Assembly (NCBI RefSeq): GCF_030692605.1
Contig: NZ_JAUYUD010000100.1
Location: forward strand, 1-33,853
Length of the DNA: 33,853 bases
Direction: 5' to 3'
Source: Lutibacter sp.
Lineage (GTDB): Bacteria > Bacteroidota > Bacteroidia > Flavobacteriales > Flavobacteriaceae
How positions within the stretch are numbered: the stretch's first letter is position 1; the number at the start of each line of letters is the position of its first letter. The position numbers and the translations under genes are program-made. The notes beneath the pieces are model-generated. The model was not told the origin of the DNA. It ran no database searches and saw only the letters and a list, made by a program, of their open reading frames with translations. Of the stretch, positions 25,951-32,980 are shown in pieces.

Positions 25951-26006
25951 GTTTTTGTTATTTAAATTATTATTATGTTAATAAATGAACTTTTTTAAGT
26001 TTTGGG

Positions 26007-26903
26007 TTATATTTTTAATTTTAATTCGTCCCCTTCTTTTTTAATCTTTACTAAATTTATGATTGTGTAAACATAGTTTGCCCAAACTCCAACTAACATA
26101 ATGGTTAGAACACTGTACATCCATAGTGGTGCAATTGCTGACCATAAAGAGTTTTTTTCTTTGATTGAATGACTGTGAAATATTCCCCACTTAATATTTT
26201 TATTTTGGGTGACATTCCAATATTCATCATGGTCAACAACCATTGCATAAACTAATAAATTACCGTTAATATCGCCTGGAATATCAGAAGGGAATGTAAA
26301 TTCATAAGAGCCATCATTTATTGTACCTTCTTCAATTTTCATTTTAGAAAGCATAGCCTGAATGTAAAAACTAATTTCAATTTCTTCAGCAGGGATTTTT
26401 TCGCCTAATTTGTTTATTGTAAAGGCTGAAACTGAAACAGTTTTCACACTATCAATTTCTGTTAAGTTTAATTCTATGTGTAAATCTTTAATACTAATTT
26501 CTGCTGTTTCTTCATCTATTGCATTTGAACCTTCAAATAGTGCAGTTAAATTAATCGTTCCATCATCATCTATTAAATAGTTTTGATTTTCTGGAAGCGT
26601 TAATTGTGCAATTCCTTCGTTTGATGTGTTAACCGCACCTAATAATACTTCTTCTTCATTTAAAATATTGAAAAACTTAATTTCAGCGTTGCTAATAGGA
26701 ATTTTATCTTTTCTGTCTTTTTTATTAGTTGCTATAAAAGATACTTCCAATAAACGAGAATTGTCTGGCTGTTTAACCGTTGTTAAATTAAAACCCATCC
26801 TGTAATTGGACACATCATTTTCTTGAGCTATGCATACATTACTTAACAAAAAAGCAATAATAAAAGAAGTAATAAGTGGGTATTTAAATAGGACTTTTTT
26901 CAT
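26007..26903 (-). CDS. Periplasmic beta-domain protein with C-terminal membrane anchor, NrfD-operon subunit of unknown function
   Basis: 298 residues. A signal peptide ends near NVCIAQ (residue 26). Two similar beta-rich repeats follow: one opening LLEVSFIATNKKDRKDKIP and one opening VSVSAFTINKLGEKIP, each continuing into an EI-F-(F/Y) strand; they look like Ig- or MG-type sandwiches. A transmembrane segment (about 255-285) and a short basic cytoplasmic tail end the protein. No cofactor motifs are visible. It lies 11 bp after the NrfD gene and before two cytochromes, so I infer a docking or assembly subunit of the complex. Confidence 0.65.
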   Translation of the reverse strand: MKKVLFKYPLITSFIIAFLLSNVCIAQENDVSNYRMGFNLTTVKQPDNSRLLEVSFIATNKKDRKDKIPISNAEIKFFNILNEEEVLLGAVNTSNEGIAQLTLPENQNYLIDDDGTINLTALFEGSNAIDEETAEISIKDLHIELNLTEIDSVKTVSVSAFTINKLGEKIPAEEIEISFYIQAMLSKMKIEEGTINDGSYEFTFPSDIPGDINGNLLVYAMVVDHDEYWNVTQNKNIKWGIFHSHSIKEKNSLWSAIAPLWMYSVLTIMLVGVWANYVYTIINLVKIKKEGDELKLKI

Positions 26904-26914
26904 AATTTGATAAT

Positions 26915-28258
26915 TTATTTATTTTGCTCACCTAAATTTTTTATTCTTTTTTCTTCGAATCTTTCTTGATCAATAATTCCAGATATTGGTATAATTGGCA
27001 CAAATTTCATAATGAGTTTAAACATTAATATAAATGCTGCAATTCCTGCAAAACTTAAAGCGTACTCGATCCAAGAAGCAGTATAAAAAATGAATTCAGG
27101 CCGCGTATCTTGAATTGGGATATAGGGAGTTTCTAAAGTAGGAATAACAATTAAATACCGGTTTAACCATAAACCTAGAACAGCTATTACTGCTGCAAAT
27201 GTGACTGATTTTATTGTTCTTAATTTTTTAAAGAATAGAATAATTATTGGCACTAATACACCAATATAATTTGCGAAAATAAATTCCCAAAAATAGTGGC
27301 TAAATAGGGTTTCTAATAATTCCACATCATTTGTTTTATGACTAAACCATTTAGAGAAGTATTCGCTAAAAGTAAAATAGCCAAATAATAATGATATTAT
27401 GAGTAGTACAATACCTGCACCAATAAAATGAATTTTCCGAATATACTTTTCTAATTTAAAAGATGTTCTAATTAAATACATTGTTATTATAATTACTCCC
27501 ACACCTGAGTATAAACCTGCAATTATAAAATACGGAGCAAAAATGGTACTATTCCAACCTGGTTGAAGGGTTAAGCTGAAAATCCAAGCGAGAACAGTAT
27601 AAGCAACAACAGCCATTGCGATAATCATTACTGACATTATTTCAGTAATTTTATGTAACCTTTTACGTTGCGAAGTTGTATCTTGATATCCTATTGCTAA
27701 CACTCTATATACATTTTTTTGCCAATTAGGAACTTTTAAATCTGTAGTATCTCTTAAAATGGCAAAGTCAGGAATAAATGTTAAGTATAGGTAAATGAAA
27801 CACCCAATTAGGTCGGTCATTATTGCAATAATATCCCAAGTAATAGGAGATTGAATTCTTGGATAGATAAATAAATAGTGTAACCTGTCTAATCTACCGA
27901 TACATAGTAAGATAAAAATAGGACCAACTATTAACGATAAAACGGTTATAATTTTAATAATTCGGGCAATTGAATATTTCCAAGAGCCATTAAAAAAATG
28001 CAGTACGCCAGTAATAAATGCTCCGGAATAACTTATTCCAACAAAAAATATGAAATTGATGATATAAATCCCCCAAACAACATTATCTCTCATTCCAGTA
28101 ACTTTATGACCGTTTATAAATTGAAGGTAAAAGGCATATATCCCTACTGAAATAATTGCGATTAGCACAAAATACCAAAGTTTAGATACTAAACTAGATT
28201 TTTCTAACATTGGCGAAAATTCCTTTACTAATTCTCTTTTTCTTTGATTGAAATCCAT
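26915..28258 (-). CDS. NrfD/PsrC-type membrane subunit, ActC-like
   Basis: 447 residues with about ten transmembrane helices. The early stretch RDNVVWGIYIINFIFFVGIS and the following ITVLSLIVGPIFILLCIGR are like the quinol-site half of NrfD-family proteins, especially ActC of alternative complex III and PsrC of polysulfide reductase. The family oxidises or reduces menaquinone next to an Fe-S subunit and carries no haem. It is 18 bp downstream of the Fe-S gene, the usual pairing. Neither the other alternative complex III genes nor a molybdopterin subunit accompanies it here. Confidence 0.85.
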   Translation of the reverse strand: MDFNQRKRELVKEFSPMLEKSSLVSKLWYFVLIAIISVGIYAFYLQFINGHKVTGMRDNVVWGIYIINFIFFVGISYSGAFITGVLHFFNGSWKYSIARIIKIITVLSLIVGPIFILLCIGRLDRLHYLFIYPRIQSPITWDIIAIMTDLIGCFIYLYLTFIPDFAILRDTTDLKVPNWQKNVYRVLAIGYQDTTSQRKRLHKITEIMSVMIIAMAVVAYTVLAWIFSLTLQPGWNSTIFAPYFIIAGLYSGVGVIIITMYLIRTSFKLEKYIRKIHFIGAGIVLLIISLLFGYFTFSEYFSKWFSHKTNDVELLETLFSHYFWEFIFANYIGVLVPIIILFFKKLRTIKSVTFAAVIAVLGLWLNRYLIVIPTLETPYIPIQDTRPEFIFYTASWIEYALSFAGIAAFILMFKLIMKFVPIIPISGIIDQERFEEKRIKNLGEQNK

Positions 28259-28276
28259 AACTAAGAGTTCTTTGAA

Positions 28277-29260
28277 TTAAATTTTACCTTGTTTTTTTAG
28301 TTCCTTCACATAATCAACATTTTTGTAACGTTCTATAATGTCTTCGTCAACATCAAATCCTCGTTCTAGTGGGAACTGTCTATTTACGGCTGGTAAATAA
28401 TAAACATTTGGCCTTGTTCCTAAATGTTCTAAATACCTGTAGCCTGAACGTTCTTTAATTAATTTTGAAAACCGAACTGTTTCTTCACCATTTGTTACAA
28501 TATCTTCATTTATATCTCCAAAATAAATAACACCCATAGGACAAGCTTTTGCGCAATGTGGTAATTCTCCTTGTCTTAATAAATCAGGGCAAAAATCACA
28601 TTTCATAATGGTTCCTTCCGTTCCAGGAATTCCAGTTTCAGGAGAATATGGAATAGCTGTGTTCTTAAATTTGTCCTTATGTCCCCAATTAAAAATACGA
28701 GCAGAGTATGGACAACTTGTAACACAAAACTTGCACCCAATACAACGTTCAGCATCCACCAAAACAATATTATCATCACGCTTAAAGGTTGCTCCGGTTG
28801 GGCACACGGTTACACAAGGAGGGCTGTCGCAGTGAAAGCAAGGTTTTGGAAACCAATACGGATCAGCTTCTTTATTATCCTGCATAAGTTGAATTTTTAA
28901 AAACTCTTCGTTGTAATCTAATTGATGACCTTTTTGGCAAGATTCAACACAATTTCTTGCATTTTTACATTTAGCCAAATCTATCACCATTACAAATTTT
29001 CTGTTTGGGATTCCTTTTCTAGATTCAGCTGAAGTTATATGAGCTTCAGGATATTTATTAATATTAGTAGCATCAACCTCAACAATTTTACCTTCAGGAG
29101 TTAATAACCTTATTTTTTCACCAGAAAGAGCTGATTCTTCTTCATTAATTAGGTTAGAAAATAAAGAAGCTCCAGTGGCAACTGTAACAGTAGATATGAA
29201 TCCTAATTTTAAAAAATTACGTCTATTAGTTCCACTTTTTTCAATTTTGTTATTTTCCAT
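28277..29260 (-). CDS. Tat-exported Fe-S protein (HybA/PsrB/NrfC type) with an altered first cluster
   Basis: 327 residues. A twin-arginine signal (NRRNFLKLG, R13-R14, then a hydrophobic run to about 36) predicts export. Four ferredoxin-like clusters follow: C98-x2-A101-x2-C104-x3-C108 then H112; C141, C144, C149, C153; C173, C176, C179, C183; and C221, C224, C236, C240. The first set lacks its second cysteine (Ala in its place), so it may hold a 3Fe-4S cluster, use another ligand, or be empty. The protein should carry electrons between the NrfD quinol site and the cytochromes. First gene of the leftward operon, behind a 5' leader of about 217 nt. Confidence 0.88.
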   Translation of the reverse strand: MENNKIEKSGTNRRNFLKLGFISTVTVATGASLFSNLINEEESALSGEKIRLLTPEGKIVEVDATNINKYPEAHITSAESRKGIPNRKFVMVIDLAKCKNARNCVESCQKGHQLDYNEEFLKIQLMQDNKEADPYWFPKPCFHCDSPPCVTVCPTGATFKRDDNIVLVDAERCIGCKFCVTSCPYSARIFNWGHKDKFKNTAIPYSPETGIPGTEGTIMKCDFCPDLLRQGELPHCAKACPMGVIYFGDINEDIVTNGEETVRFSKLIKERSGYRYLEHLGTRPNVYYLPAVNRQFPLERGFDVDEDIIERYKNVDYVKELKKQGKI

Positions 29261-29438
29261 AATTCTATTTAGTTAATAAAATCAATTAAAAATAGTACCA
29301 ATCAAATTCAATTGATCAAATGCATATTTTTTTACGAAAGAAAACGGATGTGTAATTTTAACCTCTATTTAGGATGTTGTTTTTAAATTAAATTCAAAAA
29401 CATTTAAAGGTATAAATCAAGATAATTTTAACTTTTTT

Positions 29439-29466
29439 AGATGTATGTGATACATAAAATACATCT
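29439..29466. repeat. Inverted repeat in the leader of the leftward NrfD operon
   Basis: AGATGTAT (29439-29446) and ATACATCT (29459-29466) are perfect 8-bp arms, and a third ATACAT at 29450-29455 can pair with the left arm instead. It lies about 12-40 bases downstream of the inferred transcription start, so it could be an RNA hairpin or an operator. Confidence 0.5.
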
Positions 29467-29483
29467 TAGTAAATTATCTTATA

Positions 29484-29526
29484 TAAAATTACGGACAGAA
29501 GCCTTGCCTTTGTATGACAATTGTCA
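29484..29526 (-). promoter_or_regulatory. FNR/CRP-like class II promoter of the leftward NrfD operon
   Basis: The perfect palindrome ATGACAATTGTCAT is centred at 29520.5 (core TGAC-AATT-GTCA, 29515-29526). On the minus strand TAATTTTA (29491-29484) is a TAnnTTTA element centred at 29487.5, 33.0 bp away, the same spacing as at iorA and at the rightward operon. Confidence 0.7.
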
Positions 29527-29778
29527 TTTAATTAAAAAAAAATTGCAAAAAATAGGATTATTAAAAAAAAAATATTATAAAAAATGCAATTTAATTGGCT
29601 ATTTATTTAAGTTTAAATAGGTTTCAACTATTTTATTTATAATTAAAGTGATTTTTTGATTAAACTAACTATAAATAGTATAAATGTTAAAATAGGGTCA
29701 AAAGTCTATTAAACTACTTTTTATTTTTAATGTATTTGTAAACTTGATTTGGCTTATTCTGTGGAAAGTATTGTTGGT

Positions 29779-29800
29779 TTATTGACGAATAAGTCAATAA
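29779..29800. repeat. Inverted repeat TTATTGAC-N6-GTCAATAA
   Basis: Perfect 8-bp arms around a 6-base spacer. It resembles the FNR/CRP-like dyads but its two TGAC half-sites are 6 rather than 4 bases apart, so a different regulator is likely. It lies about 240 bp upstream of the inferred start of the rightward operon. Confidence 0.5.
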
Positions 29801-29813
29801 TATGAACGGTTTC

Positions 29814-29942
29814 TTGTCTTTTTAATAATTAAATGTAGTAGATTAATATATTTTTTGTCTTAATATTTCATTCAAAATTGTCTTTGTTCTAAATAATTAA
29901 TTGTCTTCTCGAATTTAAGATTTTAGTGTCTTAAAATTAGTA
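29814..29942 (+). repeat. Cluster of five TGTCTT direct repeats
   Basis: TGTCTT starts at 29815, 29856, 29879, 29902 and 29937, four of them as TTGTCTT; intervals are 41, 23, 23 and 35 bp. Far fewer would be expected by chance in DNA this AT-rich. The cluster ends about 50 bp upstream of the FNR/CRP-like dyad of the rightward operon and could be an activator-binding array. Confidence 0.5.
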
Positions 29943-29988
29943 TTTAAAGACTTTTATTAATTATTTCAACTGTAAGTTGCTGACATAA

Positions 29989-30031
29989 TGACAATTATCA
30001 TTGATAATATTATTTTGAATATGTAACTTTA
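29989..30031 (+). promoter_or_regulatory. FNR/CRP-like class II promoter of the rightward NrfD operon
   Basis: TGAC-AATT-ATCA (29989-30000, centre 29994.5) is followed by TAACTTTA (30024-30031, centre 30027.5) at 33.0 bp. A further inverted repeat ATTATCA-T-TGATAAT overlaps the right half-site. The expected start is near 30037, leaving a leader of about 80 nt before the first gene. Confidence 0.7.
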
Positions 30032-30117
30032 GTAACAGATCAACTAAAAGAAAGATAATTTTTTGCTATGTAAAATTAACCAACTAATTTTTTTTTAAAC
30101 TATTTAAATTTAATATT

Positions 30118-30321
30118 ATGACTAAAAAAGGTAGAAAAACATGGGTTACTGTTTTAATTATTATTGTTTCTCTTATAGTTTATGGTTTCTACATGTATAT
30201 AAGAGCTAGTGATGGTAAATTTGTTCCATCATTTACTGGAGTTCTTTTTGCATTAATTCCAGCCATATTGATTAACATTATTTGGAATAAAAAATCCAAA
30301 AAAGTAAAAAAAAGTAGTTAA
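30118..30321 (+). CDS. Small two-helix membrane protein
   Basis: 67 residues: a basic N-terminus (KKGRK), a transmembrane helix at about 9-28, a short loop, a second helix at about 39-56, and a very basic tail (WNKKSKKVKKS). The positive charges at both ends predict that both lie in the cytoplasm. I recognise no family. As first gene of the rightward NrfD operon it may be a small subunit or assembly factor. Confidence 0.6.
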   Translation: MTKKGRKTWVTVLIIIVSLIVYGFYMYIRASDGKFVPSFTGVLFALIPAILINIIWNKKSKKVKKSS

Positions 30322-30358
30322 TTAATTCAATAAGTATGAGATTAAAAAACCCACTTAT

Positions 30359-30811
30359 ATGCCAAAAATAATTTTTCGCTTATTCTTGTCCTTTGTTGTA
30401 TTCGTAAGTATTTTTATATTAATACAGCGTTATTTAACACCTAATTCGTTTGGTGAGTATGGACATTATAGAGCCAGTGCAATTGATGACAATATGTTAT
30501 CTGTACCTTTTTATAAAGGAGAAGAAGAATGTGCTTCTTGCCATCAAGAAGTGTATGATTTAAAGTCAGCTGATATCCATTCTGGGATTCGTTGTGAAAG
30601 TTGTCATATGCCTAAAATTGCAGCTTCTAAAGATTGCAAAATTAATCCTCCAAAAGTTGAAGGAAGTCTTAATTTTTGTGGACAATGTCATGCTATCAAT
30701 GCAGGACGTCTTAAAAAAGGAGTACCAACTTTAAATTTTAAAGATCACAAAGGAGATCAAAATTGTATCGAATGTCATAATGCACACGCACCATGGGAAC
30801 TGAAAGAATAG
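30359..30811 (+). CDS. Membrane-anchored tetrahaem cytochrome c
   Basis: 150 residues: one N-terminal transmembrane helix (about 5-24) that anchors the protein facing the periplasm, then four CxxCH haem motifs at C58-H62, C79-H83, C107-H111 and C136-H140. H74, H130 and H143 are available as distal ligands. The arrangement recalls NapC/NrfH or NrfB-type donors but is too divergent for a firm assignment. Its last 19 bp overlap the Fe-S gene, so the two proteins are probably made together and exchange electrons. Confidence 0.85.
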   Translation: MPKIIFRLFLSFVVFVSIFILIQRYLTPNSFGEYGHYRASAIDDNMLSVPFYKGEEECASCHQEVYDLKSADIHSGIRCESCHMPKIAASKDCKINPPKVEGSLNFCGQCHAINAGRLKKGVPTLNFKDHKGDQNCIECHNAHAPWELKE

Positions 30812-31569
30812 TAAATAAAAGAAGAAAGTTTTTCCAAACTAGCGCTGCTTTGCTTGGAGGAACCTTATTGTATTCAATAATTAAACCTTTTGAAGCAATT
30901 GCACAAACTGAAGAAGAACCTACAATAGATGATAAAAATCTTCCTTTATGGGGAATGGGTGTTGACATTGAAAGTTGTATTGGTTGTGGAAAATGTGCTG
31001 AAGCTTGTAAAATTGAAAATAAGGTACCAGAAGAACCATTTTATTTTAGAACTTGGGTAGAGCAATATACTGTTAAAAATGATGGAGAAGTTAAAATAGA
31101 ATCTCCAAACGGTGGTATTGGAGGATTAAAACAATCTGTACCCGATGAAGATATATTTAAATCTTTTATGGTGCCTAAATTATGTAACCATTGTACCAAA
31201 GCACCTTGTGTTCAAGCTTGCCCTGTTGGTGCAACATTTATAAGTCCAGACGGTGTGGTTTTGGTAGATGAAACCTATTGCATTGGTTGTAGTTATTGTA
31301 TTCAGGCGTGCCCTTATGGCGCCCGATTTATGAATCCAGTGACAAAGGTCGCTGATAAATGTACTTTCTGTTATCATAGAATTACGAAAGGATTAGAACC
31401 TGCTTGTGTTGAGGTTTGTCCAACAAATGCAAGAGTATTTGGAGATTTAAGAGATAAAAAAGGTGATTTGGTTAAATTTTTACAAGATAATCCAACTCAA
31501 GTATTAAAACCTCATTTAAATACGCATTCAAGAGTATTTTACAATGGGCTAAGTTCAGAAGTTAAATAA
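30793..31569 (+). CDS. Tat-exported four-cluster Fe-S protein (NrfC/PsrB type)
   Basis: 258 residues with a twin-arginine-like signal (KRRKFFQTS, R10-R11, followed by a hydrophobic run) and all sixteen cysteines for four 4Fe-4S clusters: C62-x2-C65-x2-C68-x3-C72, LCNHCTKAPCVQACP, YCIGCSYCIQACP, and KCTFCYHR...CVEVCP. Unlike the paralogue in the leftward operon, the first cluster is complete. It should pass electrons from the NrfD quinol site to the tetrahaem cytochrome, as NrfC is thought to do. Overlaps the cytochrome gene by 19 bp and is followed after 2 bp by NrfD. Confidence 0.9.
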   Translation: MGTERIVNKRRKFFQTSAALLGGTLLYSIIKPFEAIAQTEEEPTIDDKNLPLWGMGVDIESCIGCGKCAEACKIENKVPEEPFYFRTWVEQYTVKNDGEVKIESPNGGIGGLKQSVPDEDIFKSFMVPKLCNHCTKAPCVQACPVGATFISPDGVVLVDETYCIGCSYCIQACPYGARFMNPVTKVADKCTFCYHRITKGLEPACVEVCPTNARVFGDLRDKKGDLVKFLQDNPTQVLKPHLNTHSRVFYNGLSSEVK

Positions 31570-31571
31570 TT

Positions 31572-32768
31572 ATGGAAGAACATTATCAACATTTGTATGA
31601 AGCACTCTCACAAGTAGATGGCTATATTTACCCAAATGAAATAGATTTGCATTGGGGTTTAATGATTGTTTTATATCCTTACATCACAGGATTAGTTGCA
31701 GGAGCATTTATATTGGCTTCTTTAGAAAGAGTTTTTAATATTAAGGCTTTAAAACCTACATATGGTATCGCTTTATTAACTGCTTTATCATTTTTATTTG
31801 TGGCTACATTGCCGTTAGTTAGTCATTTACAGCATCCCTTACGATCTTATGAAATATTTATGACTCCAAATCCAACCTCAGCAATGGCAATTTTTGGATT
31901 TGTTTATTTATGGTATTTAATGGTAGTGCTATTGTTAGAAATTTGGTTCGATTATCGACTTGATTTTGTAATATGGTCAAAAACGAGTACCGGATTTAAA
32001 AAGTTATTTTATAAAGTAATTACATTAGGAATTAATGATACTGATGAGAAATCGGCTAAGTTGGATGATAAATTGGGGTATTTTATAACTGTATTAGGGA
32101 TTCCTTCAGCATTTTTATTACATGGGTACGTTGGATTTATTTTTGGATCGATTAAAGCTAATCCTTGGTGGTCAACAGTATTGATGCCTGTAATTTTCCT
32201 TTTTTCAGCAATGGTTTCAGGAATTGCATTAGTTATGGTAATATATATGGTTGTAAGTTGGGCACGTAAAGTAAAAATTGATATGCTATGTTTAGATACC
32301 ATTGCGAAATATCTTTTTTATATTTTAATTATAGATTTCACCTTAGAATCGTTAGATCAAATACACAGACTTTATGAGGCCGAAGAATCTTTTGATATTA
32401 TTAAAGTATTGGTTGGAGGTAAGTTAAATATAACATTAATTTATATGCAAGTACTTTTTGGGACTATCATACCACTTTCTGTAATTGGATTTTTTCAAAT
32501 TTATAAACCTACTGAGAAAATTAGAAAAATTTCTTACTTTTTTGTAGGGATACTAGTACTAATAGGAATTTTCTTTATGAGATGGAATGTTGTTATTGGT
32601 GGTCAATTATTTTCAAAAAGTTTGAGTGGATTTACTACTTTTAATGCTGTTTATTCAGGTTTGGAAGGTTATTTAATGATGGCAGTTTGGTTGATTTTAC
32701 CATTATTAATTTTAACTTTTTTATTATGGTTAATGCCACCTTGGAAAAAGGTTTCTAGCCATGAATAA
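31572..32768 (+). CDS. NrfD/PsrC-type quinol-site membrane subunit
   Basis: 398 residues with eight to ten transmembrane helices. LHWGLMIVLYPYITGLVAGAF near the start, followed by a helix ending in SHLQHPLRSYEIFMTPNPTSAM, is the conserved half of the NrfD family that forms the menaquinol pocket next to the Fe-S partner. It differs clearly from the ActC-like protein of the leftward operon, so the two modules are not recent duplicates. Last gene of the rightward operon; a repeat element follows. Confidence 0.88.
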   Translation: MEEHYQHLYEALSQVDGYIYPNEIDLHWGLMIVLYPYITGLVAGAFILASLERVFNIKALKPTYGIALLTALSFLFVATLPLVSHLQHPLRSYEIFMTPNPTSAMAIFGFVYLWYLMVVLLLEIWFDYRLDFVIWSKTSTGFKKLFYKVITLGINDTDEKSAKLDDKLGYFITVLGIPSAFLLHGYVGFIFGSIKANPWWSTVLMPVIFLFSAMVSGIALVMVIYMVVSWARKVKIDMLCLDTIAKYLFYILIIDFTLESLDQIHRLYEAEESFDIIKVLVGGKLNITLIYMQVLFGTIIPLSVIGFFQIYKPTEKIRKISYFFVGILVLIGIFFMRWNVVIGGQLFSKSLSGFTTFNAVYSGLEGYLMMAVWLILPLLILTFLLWLMPPWKKVSSHE

Positions 32769-32784
32769 TTTTTTAAATAATGTA

Positions 32785-32938
32785 GCTGTCTAAAAAAGTA
32801 AAACTTTTTTCAACATGAACATGACTATGAGTCTAGTGATGATTGATAGGGATGATGAGATTCTGAAATAACACTTCGACAAGGGCAGTGTGACATTTTC
32901 AGAATGACTGTAATTTTTTACACTAATTTTTAGACAGC
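32785..32938. mobile_element. MITE-like element of 154 bp with 12-bp terminal inverted repeats
   Basis: The ends GCTGTCTAAAAA (32785-32796) and TTTTTAGACAGC (32927-32938) are perfect inverted repeats. Inside, ATTCTGAAA (32860-32868) pairs with TTTCAGAAT (32897-32905) and, within that, ACACT with AGTGT. It encodes nothing. It lies between convergent genes and might also end transcription in both directions. I cannot see a clear target-site duplication. Confidence 0.6.
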
Positions 32939-32980
32939 CTTATTTTAGTATAATTTAACAAAATTAAATTCAAATAACTT

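Larger units (their letters stand above)
29261..30117. other. Intergenic control region between two divergent NrfD operons (857 bp)
   Basis: No ORF or RNA gene that I recognise. From left to right: the probable leader of the leftward operon with an inverted repeat (29439-29466), a leftward FNR/CRP-like promoter (29484-29526), about 250 bp of AT-rich DNA in which I see nothing, a TTATTGAC inverted repeat (29779-29800), five TGTCTT copies (29815-29942), and a rightward FNR/CRP-like promoter (29989-30031) followed by a leader of about 80 nt. Confidence 0.7.

Noticed and set aside
29814-29942. TGTCTT repeats as a CRISPR array or degenerate repeat locus
   Set aside because: The shared unit is only 6-7 bp with uneven intervals, and there are no cas genes; operator-type repeats fit better.
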